Source of the DNA: Microbacterium sp. MF43
GTDB taxonomy: Bacteria > Actinomycetota > Actinomycetes > Actinomycetales > Microbacteriaceae
Reading direction: 5' to 3'
Assembly (NCBI RefSeq): GCF_012847295.1
Contig: NZ_JABBDY010000002.1
Span: forward strand, 434,001-498,000
DNA length: 64,000 nucleotides
Shown here: positions 35,267 through 44,550 of the stretch, piece by piece
How the letters are laid out: each line of letters starts with the position of its first letter
Position numbering within the stretch: the stretch's first letter is position 1
Notes under the pieces: generated by a model
Told to the model about the DNA's origin: nothing
Database searches by the model: none
The model's input: the letters and a program-made list of their open reading frames with translations, nothing else
Program-made: the position numbers and the translations under genes

Positions 35267-36082
35267 TCAGTCTTCGAACGGGCGGAGCAGGCGGTCGACG
35301 AAGCGCCGGGTGCGGTCGTGCCGGGGGTTCGTGAAGAGCTCCTTCGGCGCCCCGCGCTCGACGATGACTCCGTCGTCGAAGAAGAGCACCTCGTCCGCCA
35401 CCTGCCGGGCGAACGCGAGCTCATGGGTCACGATGAGCATCGTCCAGCCCTCGTCGGCGAGCTCCTTGAGCACGAGCAGAACCTCGCCGACGAGCTCGGA
35501 GTCGAGGGCGCTCGTGGGCTCGTCGAACAGCAGGAGCTTCGGCTGCAGGGCGAGCGCTCGCACGATCCCCACACGCTGCTGCTGGCCGCCGGACAGCTGG
35601 AACGGGTACGCATCGCGCTTCTCGCTCAGGCCGACTCGCTCGAGCAGCGCCTCGGCCCGCGCGATCGCCTCGGCCTTCGGCACGCCGTGCGCGTACACCG
35701 GACCCTCGATGACGTTCTGGATCACCGTTCGGTGGGGGAACAGATTGTGGTGCTGGAAGACCATCGCCGACTGGTCACGCAGCGAGATGCGGTCGGCCTT
35801 CGACACGGGCGCGGCGAAGTCGACGCGCGGCCCGTCGGCGAACGCGACCGATCCCGCCTCGGGCGTCTCGAGGCCGTTGAGCGAGCGCAGCACCGTGGTC
35901 TTGCCCGATCCGCTGGGGCCGATCAGCACGACGACCTCGCCGCGACGGACCTCGAGGTCGACTCCGTCCAGCACGCGATGGGCGCCGAAGCTCTTCGTGA
36001 GCCCCGACACCCGCAGCAGCGGCTGGTCGTCGGCAGGAGCGGGCGGAGCGAGCGCGTCGTCGTGGGGGTCAGTGGGCGACAT
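35267..36082 (-). CDS. amino-acid ABC importer ATP-binding protein
   Basis: 271 residues. Walker A GPSGSGKTT, signature LSGGQQQRVGIVRAL, Walker B LLLFDEPTSALDSELV and H-loop VTHELAFARQVAD identify the polar-amino-acid (PAAT) ATPase group. Its ATG lies inside the end of the permease gene, overlapping by 14 bases, so the two are coupled. Third gene of the operon binding protein-permease-ATPase. Confidence 0.93.
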   Translation of the reverse strand: MSPTDPHDDALAPPAPADDQPLLRVSGLTKSFGAHRVLDGVDLEVRRGEVVVLIGPSGSGKTTVLRSLNGLETPEAGSVAFADGPRVDFAAPVSKADRISLRDQSAMVFQHHNLFPHRTVIQNVIEGPVYAHGVPKAEAIARAEALLERVGLSEKRDAYPFQLSGGQQQRVGIVRALALQPKLLLFDEPTSALDSELVGEVLLVLKELADEGWTMLIVTHELAFARQVADEVLFFDDGVIVERGAPKELFTNPRHDRTRRFVDRLLRPFED

Positions 36083-36737
36083 AGCGGTCGAGCCTCCGTT
36101 CGATGGCGTTCTGGCCGGCCGAGAGCGCGAGGCAGATGATCCAGTAGATGAGTGCCGCCTCGAGGTAGATGGGCAGGACCTCGAACGAGAACGCCGCGAT
36201 CTGCTGCGCTCGGCGGAACATCTCGGTCACGAGGATGGTCGACGCGAGCGAGGTGTCCTTCACGAGCGAGATGAAGGTGTTCGACAGCGGCGGCACCGAC
36301 ACGCGTGCAGCCTGCGGGAGGACGATGCGCGTCAGGGTCCTGGTCTGCGAGAAGCCGACGGTGTGGGCCGCCTCCCATTGCCCCTTGGGCACCGAGAGGA
36401 TGGCGGCACGGACGATCTCGGCCGCGTACCCGCCGACGTTCAGTGAGAACGCGATGATCGCCGCCGGCCACGGGTCGATCACGATCCCGACCGACGGCAT
36501 GCCGTAGAAGATCACGAACAGCTGCACGAGCAGAGGCGTGCCGCGGATGGCCGAGATGTAGACGCGCGCAGCGCCCGACACCACGCGGTTGCGCGACAGT
36601 CGCATGAGCGCGATGAGGATCGCGATGATCAGGCCGAACGCGAACGACGCCAGCGCGAGCGGGATCGTCCCGGTGATCGCGGCCAGCAGCAGGGGCCAGA
36701 ACGAGTCGACCAGCAGTTGCCAGGTGCTGCCGTCCAT
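36069..36737 (-). CDS. amino-acid ABC importer permease, cystine-like
   Basis: 222 residues, about five helices, His/Glu/Gln/Arg/opine permease family. The EAA-type loop appears as EAAHTVGFSQTRTLTRIVLP. IRGTPLLVQLFVIFYGMP is the family landmark and its exact form resembles cystine permeases (TcyB/TcyL), so L-cystine is a fair guess at the substrate. As a homodimer it would form the channel. Confidence 0.88.
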   Translation of the reverse strand: MDGSTWQLLVDSFWPLLLAAITGTIPLALASFAFGLIIAILIALMRLSRNRVVSGAARVYISAIRGTPLLVQLFVIFYGMPSVGIVIDPWPAAIIAFSLNVGGYAAEIVRAAILSVPKGQWEAAHTVGFSQTRTLTRIVLPQAARVSVPPLSNTFISLVKDTSLASTILVTEMFRRAQQIAAFSFEVLPIYLEAALIYWIICLALSAGQNAIERRLDRYVAH

Positions 36738-36806
36738 GGGCGCTCCTCCCTTCCGGGCAGACGAAACCGCCGCCCGCCCACGCTAGGGCGAGCGGCGGTC
36801 CAGGGT

Positions 36807-37613
36807 CTACTGGGTGACGTCGTCTCCGAAGTACTTCTCGCTGATCTCGGCGAGCACGCCCTCCTCGCGGAGCTCGGCGAGGGCTTCGTCGATCGCCTCG
36901 ACGAGAGCCTCCTTGTCCTTTGTGAGGGCGAAGGCGCTCAGGCTCGGCTCGTCGGTCTCGGCGGCGATCTTCAGGCCGGTCGGGCCCTCGGTGTTCTCGT
37001 AGTCGAGGTAGGTCAGGCTGTCGTTGACGGTGGCATCGACGCGACCCTGCTCGAGCAGGGCGACGGCCTGCGCCCAGCCTTCGACGGCTTCGACGGTCGC
37101 GCCGCTCGCCTCGGCGAGCTCGTACCAGTTGCTCGTGAGCGACTGCGCGGTGGTCTTGCCGGCGAGGTCGTCGAAGCTCGAGATCGAGTCGTCGTCCTCG
37201 CGCACGACGATGACGCCGGGCGAGACGGTGTACGGCTCGCTGAAGAGGTACTTCTCCTCGCGCTCGGGGTTGATCGAGACCTGGTTGCCGATGACGTCGA
37301 AGCGGCCGGCATCCAGTCCCGCGAAGATCGCGTCCCACTGCGTCTCGGCGAACTCGATCTCGAGGCCGAGCTTCTCGGCGACGGCCTCGGCGATCTCGAC
37401 GTCGAAGCCGACGAGGGCGCCGCTCTCGTCGTGGTAGCTGAAGGGGCGGTACGTGCCCTCCGTCGCGACGGTGAGAGTGCCCTCGGTGACGAGGCCGAGG
37501 TCGGCTGCGCCGGCGGCGGAACCGGACGGCTCAGGTGCGGCGGAGCTGCATGCCGAGAGGGCGAGCGCTGCGGCGGCGGCGAGGACGAGTGCGGTGAGAG
37601 GGCGACGTGACAT
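36807..37613 (-). CDS. amino-acid ABC importer substrate-binding lipoprotein
   Basis: 268 residues. Signal peptide with lipobox LSAC, lipidated Cys22. The mature protein (VATEGTYRPFSYHDESGALV, then GFDVEIAEAVAEKLG) is a family-3 solute-binding protein for polar amino acids, with the cystine-like FDVIGNQVSINPERE. ATG at 37613 is chosen because it begins a normal lipoprotein signal; the longer frame from 37697 would prepend 28 unlikely residues. An 18-bp near-palindrome lies 90 bases upstream. Confidence 0.93.
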   Translation of the reverse strand: MSRRPLTALVLAAAAALALSACSSAAPEPSGSAAGAADLGLVTEGTLTVATEGTYRPFSYHDESGALVGFDVEIAEAVAEKLGLEIEFAETQWDAIFAGLDAGRFDVIGNQVSINPEREEKYLFSEPYTVSPGVIVVREDDDSISSFDDLAGKTTAQSLTSNWYELAEASGATVEAVEGWAQAVALLEQGRVDATVNDSLTYLDYENTEGPTGLKIAAETDEPSLSAFALTKDKEALVEAIDEALAELREEGVLAEISEKYFGDDVTQ

Positions 37614-37702
37614 AGTGCTGTGCTGTTCCTGATGGGGTGAGTGCGGGGGAAGCGCCTCGCGGGTTCGCGGGCGTCCCGGGACTTTCAAGTAGAACATGCC
37701 GT

Positions 37703-37720
37703 GATGGAATCCATTCCATC
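37703..37720. promoter_or_regulatory. 18-bp inverted repeat upstream of the amino-acid importer
   Basis: GATGGAATCCATTCCATC has perfect eight-base arms around a CC centre. It lies between the nitronate monooxygenase-like gene and the importer operon, 90 bases before the lipoprotein start. Probable operator; no regulator gene is adjacent. Confidence 0.65.
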
Positions 37721-37723
37721 CGG

Positions 37724-38791
37724 TTACGCTTCGTTGCCCGATCGTCGCGGGAGAAGTCCGGCGGCGAGCTCGGCGAAGACGTCGGCGGCACGCTCACGGG
37801 TGGCAAGCCCCGCCGCCTGCCCCGCCCACAGCGAGACGAGGTCTGCGTCGCCGCGCGCGGCGGCCGCCGCGCGGAACCCTCCGGTCGCCCAGTTCTGTGC
37901 GGGGAACGGTGCGAGGACGCCGGCGGTCTCGAGCGCCCGCATCGCCCGGTTGGGGAGGCCTCGCGCCAGCCTCCCGCTCATCGCCCGCGTCAGCACGGTG
38001 TCGGTCTCGGCGGCGCCGGCGATGGCGGCGCGGTGGCCGTCGGTCGCCGCCGACTCCCGCGTTCGCAGGAAGGCCGTCCCCACCTGCACACCGGCGGCGC
38101 CGAGAGCGATCGCTGCGGCCACGCCCCTCCGGTCGGCGATCCCGCCCGCGGCGATCACGGGCAGGCCCACGGCGTCGACGACCTGCGGCACGAGTGCGAG
38201 CGTTCCCACGAGCGACTCCTCGGGCCGCCGCAGGAATGCCACGCGATGACCGCCCGCCTCGAATCCCGTCGCGACGATGGCGTCGACGCCGCCCTCTTCG
38301 AGCGCGACCGCCTCTGCGACGCTGGTGGCGGTGCCGATGATCCGGATGCCTCGTTCCCCTGCGGCCTCGACGACGGCCGCGCTCGGCACTCCGAAGACGA
38401 CGCTGAGCGCCGCCGGACGGGCCTCGAGCACGGCCGCCAGCTGTGCCTCGACGTCGGGAAGGAATCGCTCGGGCGGAGTCGGCACCGCGGCATCGGCGGC
38501 TTCGTACAGGGGCGCCATGGCGGCGAGGGTCGGACCGAGGTCGACATCGGCGGGGGTCGCCTCGTCACCGACCGGAAGCCACAGGTTCACCGCGAAGGGG
38601 CGATCCGTCGCCGCCCGCAGCTGTCCGACGGTGTCGAGGATCCGCTCGGGCGAGTATCCGTACAGCCCGTACGACCCGAGCCCGCCGAGATTGCTGACTT
38701 CCGCCGTGAGCCCGACCGACGACAGCCCGCCGAACGGCCCGAGCACGATCGGCCCTTCGATGCCGAGGAGATCTTGCAGGGAGTTCGCCAC
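37724..38791 (-). CDS. nitronate monooxygenase-like flavoprotein
   Basis: 355 residues, FMN-dependent TIM barrel of the NMO/2-nitropropane dioxygenase family. LGPFGGLSSVGLTAEVSNLG at the N-terminus, ATGFEAGGHRVAF and VIAAGGIADRRGVAAAIALGA (phosphate-binding) are visible. The physiological substrate (propionate-3-nitronate detoxification in studied members) is unproven here. GTG at 38791 has TAGCGT six bases upstream. It precedes the amino-acid importer operon by 111 bases. Confidence 0.85.
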   Translation of the reverse strand: MANSLQDLLGIEGPIVLGPFGGLSSVGLTAEVSNLGGLGSYGLYGYSPERILDTVGQLRAATDRPFAVNLWLPVGDEATPADVDLGPTLAAMAPLYEAADAAVPTPPERFLPDVEAQLAAVLEARPAALSVVFGVPSAAVVEAAGERGIRIIGTATSVAEAVALEEGGVDAIVATGFEAGGHRVAFLRRPEESLVGTLALVPQVVDAVGLPVIAAGGIADRRGVAAAIALGAAGVQVGTAFLRTRESAATDGHRAAIAGAAETDTVLTRAMSGRLARGLPNRAMRALETAGVLAPFPAQNWATGGFRAAAAARGDADLVSLWAGQAAGLATRERAADVFAELAAGLLPRRSGNEA

Positions 38792-38924
38792 CCTCCGACG
38801 CTACCCGTCGCCCGGACGCGAGTCTCTCCACTCGGAGATCCTCGCCGACACGCCGTGCCGAGGCATCCGTTCCCGGCAGATCGATCCCGATCTCCGCCGT
38901 TGAGACGCGCCCGCGACGACGAAG

Positions 38925-38954
38925 ACGGGGCCCCACCCGAAGGTGGAGCCCCGT
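38925..38954 (-). terminator. terminator of the rplK-rplA operon
   Basis: ACGGGGCCCCACC (38925-38937) pairs with GGTGGAGCCCCGT (38942-38954), one mismatch, four-base loop. It lies 18 bases after the rplA stop. Confidence 0.8.
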
Positions 38955-38971
38955 ACGTTCCGATCCGGGGA

Positions 38972-39661
38972 TCAGAGGGAGTTGACGTCCAGCGGGATGC
39001 CGGGGCCGAACGTGGTCGACACGGCGCCCTTCTGGATGTAACGGCCCTTCGAGCTCGAGGGCTTGAGGCGGATGATCTCCTCGAGAGCCGCCTTGAGGTT
39101 CTCGTCGAGCTGGTCGGCCGAGAACGACGCCTTGCCCACGACGAAGTGCACGTTGGCGTGCTTGTCGACGCGGAACTCGATCTTGCCGCCCTTGATCTCC
39201 TCCACGGCCTTGGCCGGGTTGGGGGTCACGGTGCCGGTCTTGGGGTTGGGCATGAGGCCGCGGGGACCCAGCACCTTACCCAGACGACCGACCTGGCCCA
39301 TGAGCTCGGGCGTCGAGACGGCCGCGTCGAACGCGGTCCAGCCGCCGGCGACCTTCTCGATGAGCTCGGCGCCGCCGACCTCGTCCGCACCCGCGGCGAT
39401 CGCGGCCTCAGCGGCCGGACCCGTCGCGAACACGATGACGCGGGCGGTCTTGCCCGTGCCGTGCGGGAGGATGACGGTGCCGCGCACCATCTGGTCGGCC
39501 TTGCGGGGGTCGACGGCGAGCTTGAGTGCGACCTCGACGGTCGAGTCGAACTTCGCCGAACCCGTCTGCTTCGCGAGCGCGACGGCCTCTGTCGGCGTGT
39601 AGAACTTGTCCGCCTCGATCTTGGCGGCAGCGGCCTGGAAGGCCTTGGACTTGGTAGCCAT
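38972..39661 (-). CDS. rplA: 50S ribosomal protein L1
   Basis: 229 residues, normal length. [20 protein letters not shown] and [18 protein letters not shown] are L1 hallmarks. L1 forms the movable stalk at the ribosomal E site and, in other bacteria, binds its own mRNA leader to repress L11-L1 translation. It lies 14 bases after rplK in the standard nusG-rplK-rplA order and is followed by a strong hairpin. Confidence 0.98.
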   Translation of the reverse strand: MATKSKAFQAAAAKIEADKFYTPTEAVALAKQTGSAKFDSTVEVALKLAVDPRKADQMVRGTVILPHGTGKTARVIVFATGPAAEAAIAAGADEVGGAELIEKVAGGWTAFDAAVSTPELMGQVGRLGKVLGPRGLMPNPKTGTVTPNPAKAVEEIKGGKIEFRVDKHANVHFVVGKASFSADQLDENLKAALEEIIRLKPSSSKGRYIQKGAVSTTFGPGIPLDVNSL

Positions 39662-39675
39662 GTTTCCTATCCCCC

Positions 39676-40107
39676 TCAGTCCTCGACCGTGATGCCCATG
39701 GAACGGGCGGTGCCGGCGATGATCTTCGAGGCGGCCTCGATGTCATTCGCGTTCAGGTCGGGCTGCTTCGTCTCAGCGATCTGACGCACCTGCTCCTTGG
39801 TGAGCTTGCCCACCTTGGTCGTGTGCGGGGTCGACGAGCCCTTCTGCAGGCCGGCGGCCTTCTTGATGAGCTCGGCGGCCGGAGGGGTCTTCAGAACGAA
39901 CGTGAAGCTGCGGTCCTCGTAGACGGTGATCTCCACGGGGATGACGTTGCCGCGCTGCGACTCGGTCGCGGCGTTGTACGCCTTGCAGAACTCCATGATG
40001 TTGACGCCATGCTGACCGAGCGCGGGGCCGATCGGCGGCGCCGGGTTGGCTGCACCGGCGTTGATCTGAAGCTTGATCAGGCCGGTCACCTTCTTCTTCG
40101 GTGCCAT
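39676..40107 (-). CDS. rplK: 50S ribosomal protein L11
   Basis: 143 residues beginning [34 protein letters not shown] is the invariant L11 signature. L11 binds 23S rRNA at the GTPase-associated centre. The ATG at 40107 follows GAAAGGAAAC. It lies 102 bases after nusG, and that gap contains a GGATGCC/GGCATCC hairpin. Confidence 0.98.
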   Translation of the reverse strand: MAPKKKVTGLIKLQINAGAANPAPPIGPALGQHGVNIMEFCKAYNAATESQRGNVIPVEITVYEDRSFTFVLKTPPAAELIKKAAGLQKGSSTPHTTKVGKLTKEQVRQIAETKQPDLNANDIEAASKIIAGTARSMGITVED

Positions 40108-40126
40108 TCGTGTTTCCTTTCCTTCG

Positions 40127-40150
40127 AACGGATGCCTCGGCATCCCGTTC
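40127..40150 (-). other. hairpin between nusG and rplK
   Basis: GGATGCCTCGGCATCC (40130-40145) is a perfect seven-base inverted pair around TC, extended outward by GAAC and GTTC with one bulged base. It could attenuate or process the nusG-rplK transcript. Confidence 0.5.
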
Positions 40151-40209
40151 TCCCGCACACCCGGCATTTCCGGGCAGCGGTTCCCCCGAGGACTCGGCCT
40201 CGGGAAGTC

Positions 40210-41241
40210 TTAGAGCTTCGTGACCTGGTCGAAGCTGAGCTCGACCGGGGTCTCGCGCTCGAACAGCGAGACGAGGACCGTGAGCTTGCCGCTCTCGGGC
40301 TTGATCTCGCTGATCGTGCCGGGAAGGCCCGCGAAAGAGCCCTCCTTGATCGTGATGGTCTCGCCGACCTCGAAGTCGACCTCGGCCGGGATGACGCGCG
40401 CGGCTGCGGCGGCGCCCTTCTTGGCGGCGCCGGCCTTGGCCGGTGCGGTCTCCTTGATCTCGACGAGGCTCTTCAGCATGTTGAAGGCCTCTTCGAAGCG
40501 CAGCGGCGTCGGGTTGTGGGCGTTGCCCACGAAGCCCGTGACGCCAGGCGTGTGACGCACGACCGACCAGGTGTCCTCGTTGAGCTCCATGCGCACGAGC
40601 ACGTAGCCGGGGATCCGGACGCGCGTGACCATCTTGCGCTGACCGTTCTTGATCTCGACGACGTCCTCCATCGGGACCTCGATCTGGTAGATGTCGTCCT
40701 CGACCTCGAGCGTCGACTTGCGCTGCTCGATGTTGGCCTTCACCTTGCGCTCGAAGCCTGCGTAGGAGTGGATGACGTACCACTTGCCCGGGAGGGCGCG
40801 CAGCTCGGCGCGGAACGCCTCGTAGGGGTCCTCGTCGGAGTCCTCGTCGTCGTCGGAGTCCGACTCGACGTCGTCCTCGTCGCCGTTCACGTCGGGACCG
40901 TCGTAGGGGGTCACCTCGTCAGCGGCCTCGGCTTCGAGCTCGGCCACCTCCTCGGCGATCGAGTCGTTGATGACCTCGGCGGCGGCCTCGGTCTCGGCCG
41001 CCTCGTCAAGGTTCAGAGCGTCGTTCACGATGGCGTCCGCCTCCGGGTCGTCGATGTCGATGTCGTCCAGGTCGGCGTCGTCCTCGACGGCGTCCTCCAC
41101 GATGTGGATCGCGGCGTGCTCGGCCGCGGTGTTGGCGCGGTCCTCCTCGGCGAGGATGTTGCCCTCCTGGGCCTCGTCATCCTCGGATGACTGCTCCGCC
41201 GCCGTCGCCCAGTCGGCGTCGTCGATGAATCTTTCAGACAC
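40210..41241 (-). CDS. nusG: transcription termination/antitermination factor NusG
   Basis: 343 residues, far longer than the roughly 180 of E. coli. The first 152 residues are a very acidic extension (for example [18 protein letters not shown]), then the NGN domain starts at [16 protein letters not shown] and the KOW domain near [18 protein letters not shown]. The NGN-KOW linker carries an Ala/Lys-rich insert ([17 protein letters not shown]). Acidic N-terminal extensions are known in actinobacterial NusG, but this one is long. It binds RNA polymerase and couples to Rho or ribosomal S10. Located in the usual secE-nusG-rplK order. Confidence 0.97.
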   Translation of the reverse strand: MSERFIDDADWATAAEQSSEDDEAQEGNILAEEDRANTAAEHAAIHIVEDAVEDDADLDDIDIDDPEADAIVNDALNLDEAAETEAAAEVINDSIAEEVAELEAEAADEVTPYDGPDVNGDEDDVESDSDDDEDSDEDPYEAFRAELRALPGKWYVIHSYAGFERKVKANIEQRKSTLEVEDDIYQIEVPMEDVVEIKNGQRKMVTRVRIPGYVLVRMELNEDTWSVVRHTPGVTGFVGNAHNPTPLRFEEAFNMLKSLVEIKETAPAKAGAAKKGAAAAARVIPAEVDFEVGETITIKEGSFAGLPGTISEIKPESGKLTVLVSLFERETPVELSFDQVTKL

Positions 41242-41329
41242 TGCGTTCTCTTCCGTTCTGTCCGCTGCGGGATCTCATCCCACGCGCGTGGCCCCGTAGC
41301 TCATGTGCACCAGGACCCGGTCAAGCGGC

Positions 41330-41608
41330 TCAGGCCGCGCCCGGCACTCCGAAGACGTACGCCGTGATCCACACGAACAGCACGTCGAGGCCGTAGACGA
41401 TCCCCATCATGACGACGACGAAGCCGAGCACCACCGCCGTGTACTTCAGCAGCTCCTGACGGGTCGGGGTGACGACCTTGCGGAGCTCGGCGAAGACCTG
41501 ACGGATGAAAATGGCGATCCGCGCGAAGACGTTGGGCCGCTTCTCGCGCGATGCGCCGCCCGCGGGGACGACCTCGCCCGTCGGCTCGTCCTGAACCATC
41601 GATGCCAC
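41330..41608 (-). CDS. secE: preprotein translocase subunit SecE
   Basis: 92 residues: hydrophilic N-terminus, the conserved amphipathic FIRQVFAELRKVVTPTRQEL, and one transmembrane helix (AVVLGFVVVMMGIVYGLDV). Part of the SecYEG channel. GTG at 41608 has GGAAGG seven bases upstream; an internal ATG three codons on is the alternative. tRNA-Trp lies 84 bases upstream and nusG 88 bases downstream. Confidence 0.95.
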   Translation of the reverse strand: MASMVQDEPTGEVVPAGGASREKRPNVFARIAIFIRQVFAELRKVVTPTRQELLKYTAVVLGFVVVMMGIVYGLDVLFVWITAYVFGVPGAA

Positions 41609-41692
41609 CTGATTACCTTCCGTGCGCCGGCGTGGGCCGGCTCACTGTTTTGTCAACCGCCGGCCACGTGGTGCCGACGTTGCGCTGACGCG

Positions 41693-41765
<73 letters not shown>

Positions 41766-41908
41766 AGAGGCCCGGGGGCCTCTGAAGCCCGCGCTCTTCC
41801 CCCGGCACCTGATCAAGAGGAGCCTGCCCGGACGACGGGCACGGCGAAAGAATGCAGACTTCAACTGCACGCTCCAGTGTACGGCATGCCTCGGGGCCCC
41901 GCGAATCG

Positions 41909-42346
41909 TCAGTACTGCTGGACGCCGTAGCGGTCGGGTTCGGGGGCGCGCTCGAAGGCGCGGCCCGTGACCGACGTCGCCTCCACCCGCACGTAGGTGT
42001 ACTTGAGCGTCGGAATCCACGGCTTCAGCCCCAATCCGTCCGCCCGCTCGACCTCGGCCGAGGTCTCGAGCGGGTGGGCGCGTCCTCGCACGATCACGCT
42101 CCACGCGTCCGTCTCGGTGTGATCATCGACCTCGAAGAGAACCTCGTCGTTGACCGTCAGTTCGAACAGCTTGCTGCCCTGCGCCGTGCGGAAGAGCACG
42201 CCCTCGCCGTCGACGACGTAGTTCACCGGGAAGATGTCGAGCACGTCGCGCACACGCGTGACGAGGCGCCCGAGCTCCTGCGTGCGCAGCCGCTCCCAGC
42301 ACTGCTCGTCGGTCAGGTTCACCACGGGTTCCGGTGTGTCCGCCAT
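41909..42346 (-). CDS. pyridoxamine 5'-phosphate oxidase-family protein
   Basis: 145 residues, split-barrel flavin-binding fold: CWERLRTQELGRLVTRV, then FPVNYVVDGEGVLFRTAQGS and WSVIVRGRAHPLE. This matches the small PPOX-class proteins that bind FMN, F420 or haem; which cofactor is used here cannot be told. It is not the biosynthetic PdxH, which is longer. AAGGAT lies six bases before the ATG on its strand. The 143 bases upstream of tRNA-Trp and downstream of this gene must hold the trnW promoter, but I cannot place it convincingly. Confidence 0.85.
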   Translation of the reverse strand: MADTPEPVVNLTDEQCWERLRTQELGRLVTRVRDVLDIFPVNYVVDGEGVLFRTAQGSKLFELTVNDEVLFEVDDHTETDAWSVIVRGRAHPLETSAEVERADGLGLKPWIPTLKYTYVRVEATSVTGRAFERAPEPDRYGVQQY

Positions 42347-42408
42347 GCCCCTATCCTTCCCCTCCCCGACGCCGAGCGGTACCCCCGCGAGAGGTCTAGC
42401 ATGCGGGC

Positions 42409-43023
42409 ATGGACCTCTCGCAGGCGGTGCTCGACGAACTGTGGGACTTCGGCGACCCGGCCGGGTCCGAAGCGCGCCTGCGGGCCGCCGTGGAGGCGGA
42501 GTCGGATGCCTCGGCCCGCGCGGAACTCGAGACGCAGGTCGCCCGTGCTCTCGGCCTGCAGGAGCGCTTCGCCGAGGCGGACGACGTGCTCAGCACGGTG
42601 CCCGTCACCGCGCCCGCTGTGATGGTGCGCGTCGCTCTCGAGCGGGGACGGCTGCGGAACTCGGCCGGCGAACCGGACGCTGCTCGTTCCCTCTTCGAGC
42701 TGGCCGCGGAGGCCGCGGCATCCGCCGACCTCACCTTCCTGCGGGTCGACGCGCTGCACATGCTCGCGATCGTCGACCCGGAGCATTCGCCCGAGTGGAC
42801 CGACCGCGCGCTGGAGGTGCTCGACCCGACGACGGACCCGCGCACGCGGCGGTGGCTGGTCTCGCTGCACAACAACGCCGGATGGTCGCACTTCGATGCC
42901 GGCCGCACGACGGACGCACTCGCGGAGTTCGAGAAGGCGCTCGACGCGGCGGCGCGCTGGGGGACGCCGCAGCAGGTGCAGTGGGCCGAGGAAGCGATCG
43001 CCGAGATCCGCGCCGCGCTCTGA
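42409..43023 (+). CDS. tetratricopeptide-like helical protein
   Basis: 204 residues, all-helical and Ala-rich with TPR-like pairs (ALGLQERFAEADDVLSTVP and FDAGRTTDALAEFEKALDAA). No enzymatic motif or signal peptide. Such small TPR proteins usually act as protein-interaction scaffolds. TAGCAT lies exactly six bases before the ATG. It converges with gabD across a REP-like repeat. Confidence 0.8.
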   Translation: MDLSQAVLDELWDFGDPAGSEARLRAAVEAESDASARAELETQVARALGLQERFAEADDVLSTVPVTAPAVMVRVALERGRLRNSAGEPDAARSLFELAAEAAASADLTFLRVDALHMLAIVDPEHSPEWTDRALEVLDPTTDPRTRRWLVSLHNNAGWSHFDAGRTTDALAEFEKALDAAARWGTPQQVQWAEEAIAEIRAAL

Positions 43024-43029
43024 CCCGGG

Positions 43030-43140
43030 CGCGTCTCGGCTCGTCGCCGCGCTCCTCGCTCAACGACCGGGGATCGCACACCCGGTTGTCGAGCGGGCGA
43101 CCCGCCCGGTCGTCGAGCGAGCGAAGCGAGACGAGACGCG
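43030..43140. repeat. REP-like intergenic repeat, copy 2 (compound)
   Basis: Three related segments: CTCCTCGCTCAACGACCGG (43052-43070), CCGGTTGTCGAGCGGGCGAC (43082-43101) and CCGGTCGTCGAGCGAGCG followed by AAGCGAGACGAGACGCG (from 43106). The first is inverted to the others, so the region can fold back. It lies between convergent genes. Confidence 0.75.
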
Positions 43141-43145
43141 ACGCC

Positions 43146-44510
43146 TCAGGCGCCGACGCGGATGAGCTTCTTGTTGACGAACTCGTCTGCGGCCAGCAGA
43201 CCCATCTCACGCGAGGTGCCGGAGCGCTTGACGCCGCCGAAAGGCAGCCCGGGCTCGTCGGCGAGCACGACGTTGACGTAGACCATGCCGGCGTCGATCT
43301 TGTCGGCGATGCGGGCGGCCTGCTCCTCGTCGGTCGTGAACACGTACGAGCCGAGACCGAAGCTCGTGTCGTTCGCGATCTTGACCGCCTCGTCCTCGTC
43401 GGCGACCTTGTACACGACGCCGACCGGACCGAAGAACTCCTCGCGGTACGCATCCATCTCGCTCGTCACCCCGGTGAGCACCGTTCCCGGGTAGTACGCG
43501 CCGTCGCGCGTGCCGCCGGCGACCAGCGTCGCGCCCTGCGCGACGGCCTTGTCGACCTGCTCGGCCAGACGCTCGGCCGCCGCCAGCGACGAGAGCGGTC
43601 CGAGCACGGTGTCTTCGGCGAACGGGTCGCCGACCTTGGCCCCCGTCATCTTCGCCGTGAACTTCTCGAGGAACGCGTCGTAGAGCCCCTCGACGACGAT
43701 GAACCGCTTCGCGGCGTTGCAGGACTGGCCGGTGTTGTCGAGGCGGGCATCGACGGCGGCCTGCACGGCGGCGTCGAGGTCGTCGGTCGACAGCAGGATG
43801 AAGGGGTCGGATCCGCCGAGTTCGAGCGCGACCTTCTTGAGGTTGCGGCCGGCGACCTCGGCGACGGCCGCACCGGCCCGCTCCGAGCCGGTGACCGACA
43901 CGCCCTGCACGCGCGGGTCGGCGATGATCGCCGCCGCCTGCTCGTTGGACGCGTAGACGTTCGTGTAGACGCCGTCGCCGAGTCCGGCATCCGCGTACAT
44001 CTTCTCGATCGCCGCGGCAGACTCAGGACACTGGCCCGCGTGCTTGAGGATGATCGTGTTGCCGATCACGATGTTCGGCGCCGCGAAGCGGGCGACCTGG
44101 TAGTACGGGAAGTTCCACGGCATGATGCCCAGCAGCGGCCCGAGCGCCGACCGGCGGATGACCGCCGTGCCCTCGCCGTCGATGTCGATCGGCTGGTCTC
44201 CGGTGATCTTGTCGGCGTGGTCGGCGTAGTACTCGGTGATGTCCGCGGCGAAGTCGACCTCGCCGAGCGCCGCCTCGAGGGGCTTGCCCATCTCTCGGAC
44301 GATGATCGCGGCGAGCTCGTCGCGGCGCTCGCGGTGAAGTTCGGCGACCTTCCGGATCCGCGCGGCGCGCTCGGCCACGGGCGTGGTCCGCCACGTGCGG
44401 AACGCGGCATCCGCTCCGGCGACGACCGCCTCGAGGGCGTCGTCGGTGATCGTCGGGTACGTGGCCAGGGTCTCGCCCGTGGCGGGGTTGACGACGGCGT
44501 ACTCACTCAT
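43146..44510 (-). CDS. gabD: succinate-semialdehyde dehydrogenase
   Basis: 454 residues, NAD(P)-dependent aldehyde dehydrogenase. ELGGSDPFILL contains the catalytic Glu and NTGQSCNAAKRF the catalytic Cys; MPWNFPYYQVARF is the cofactor-contacting motif. The sequence fits the GabD/SSADH group. With GabT and putrescine oxidase encoded upstream it completes putrescine to succinate. It may also oxidise 4-aminobutanal to GABA, because no separate aminobutanal dehydrogenase is present in the cluster. ATG at 44510 follows AGAGAAC. APC permease gene upstream by 40 bases. Confidence 0.9.
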   Translation of the reverse strand: MSEYAVVNPATGETLATYPTITDDALEAVVAGADAAFRTWRTTPVAERAARIRKVAELHRERRDELAAIIVREMGKPLEAALGEVDFAADITEYYADHADKITGDQPIDIDGEGTAVIRRSALGPLLGIMPWNFPYYQVARFAAPNIVIGNTIILKHAGQCPESAAAIEKMYADAGLGDGVYTNVYASNEQAAAIIADPRVQGVSVTGSERAGAAVAEVAGRNLKKVALELGGSDPFILLSTDDLDAAVQAAVDARLDNTGQSCNAAKRFIVVEGLYDAFLEKFTAKMTGAKVGDPFAEDTVLGPLSSLAAAERLAEQVDKAVAQGATLVAGGTRDGAYYPGTVLTGVTSEMDAYREEFFGPVGVVYKVADEDEAVKIANDTSFGLGSYVFTTDEEQAARIADKIDAGMVYVNVVLADEPGLPFGGVKRSGTSREMGLLAADEFVNKKLIRVGA

Positions 44511-44550
44511 GGTGTTCTCTCCGATCGGGTGGGTGGTCACAGTCTGCCGC

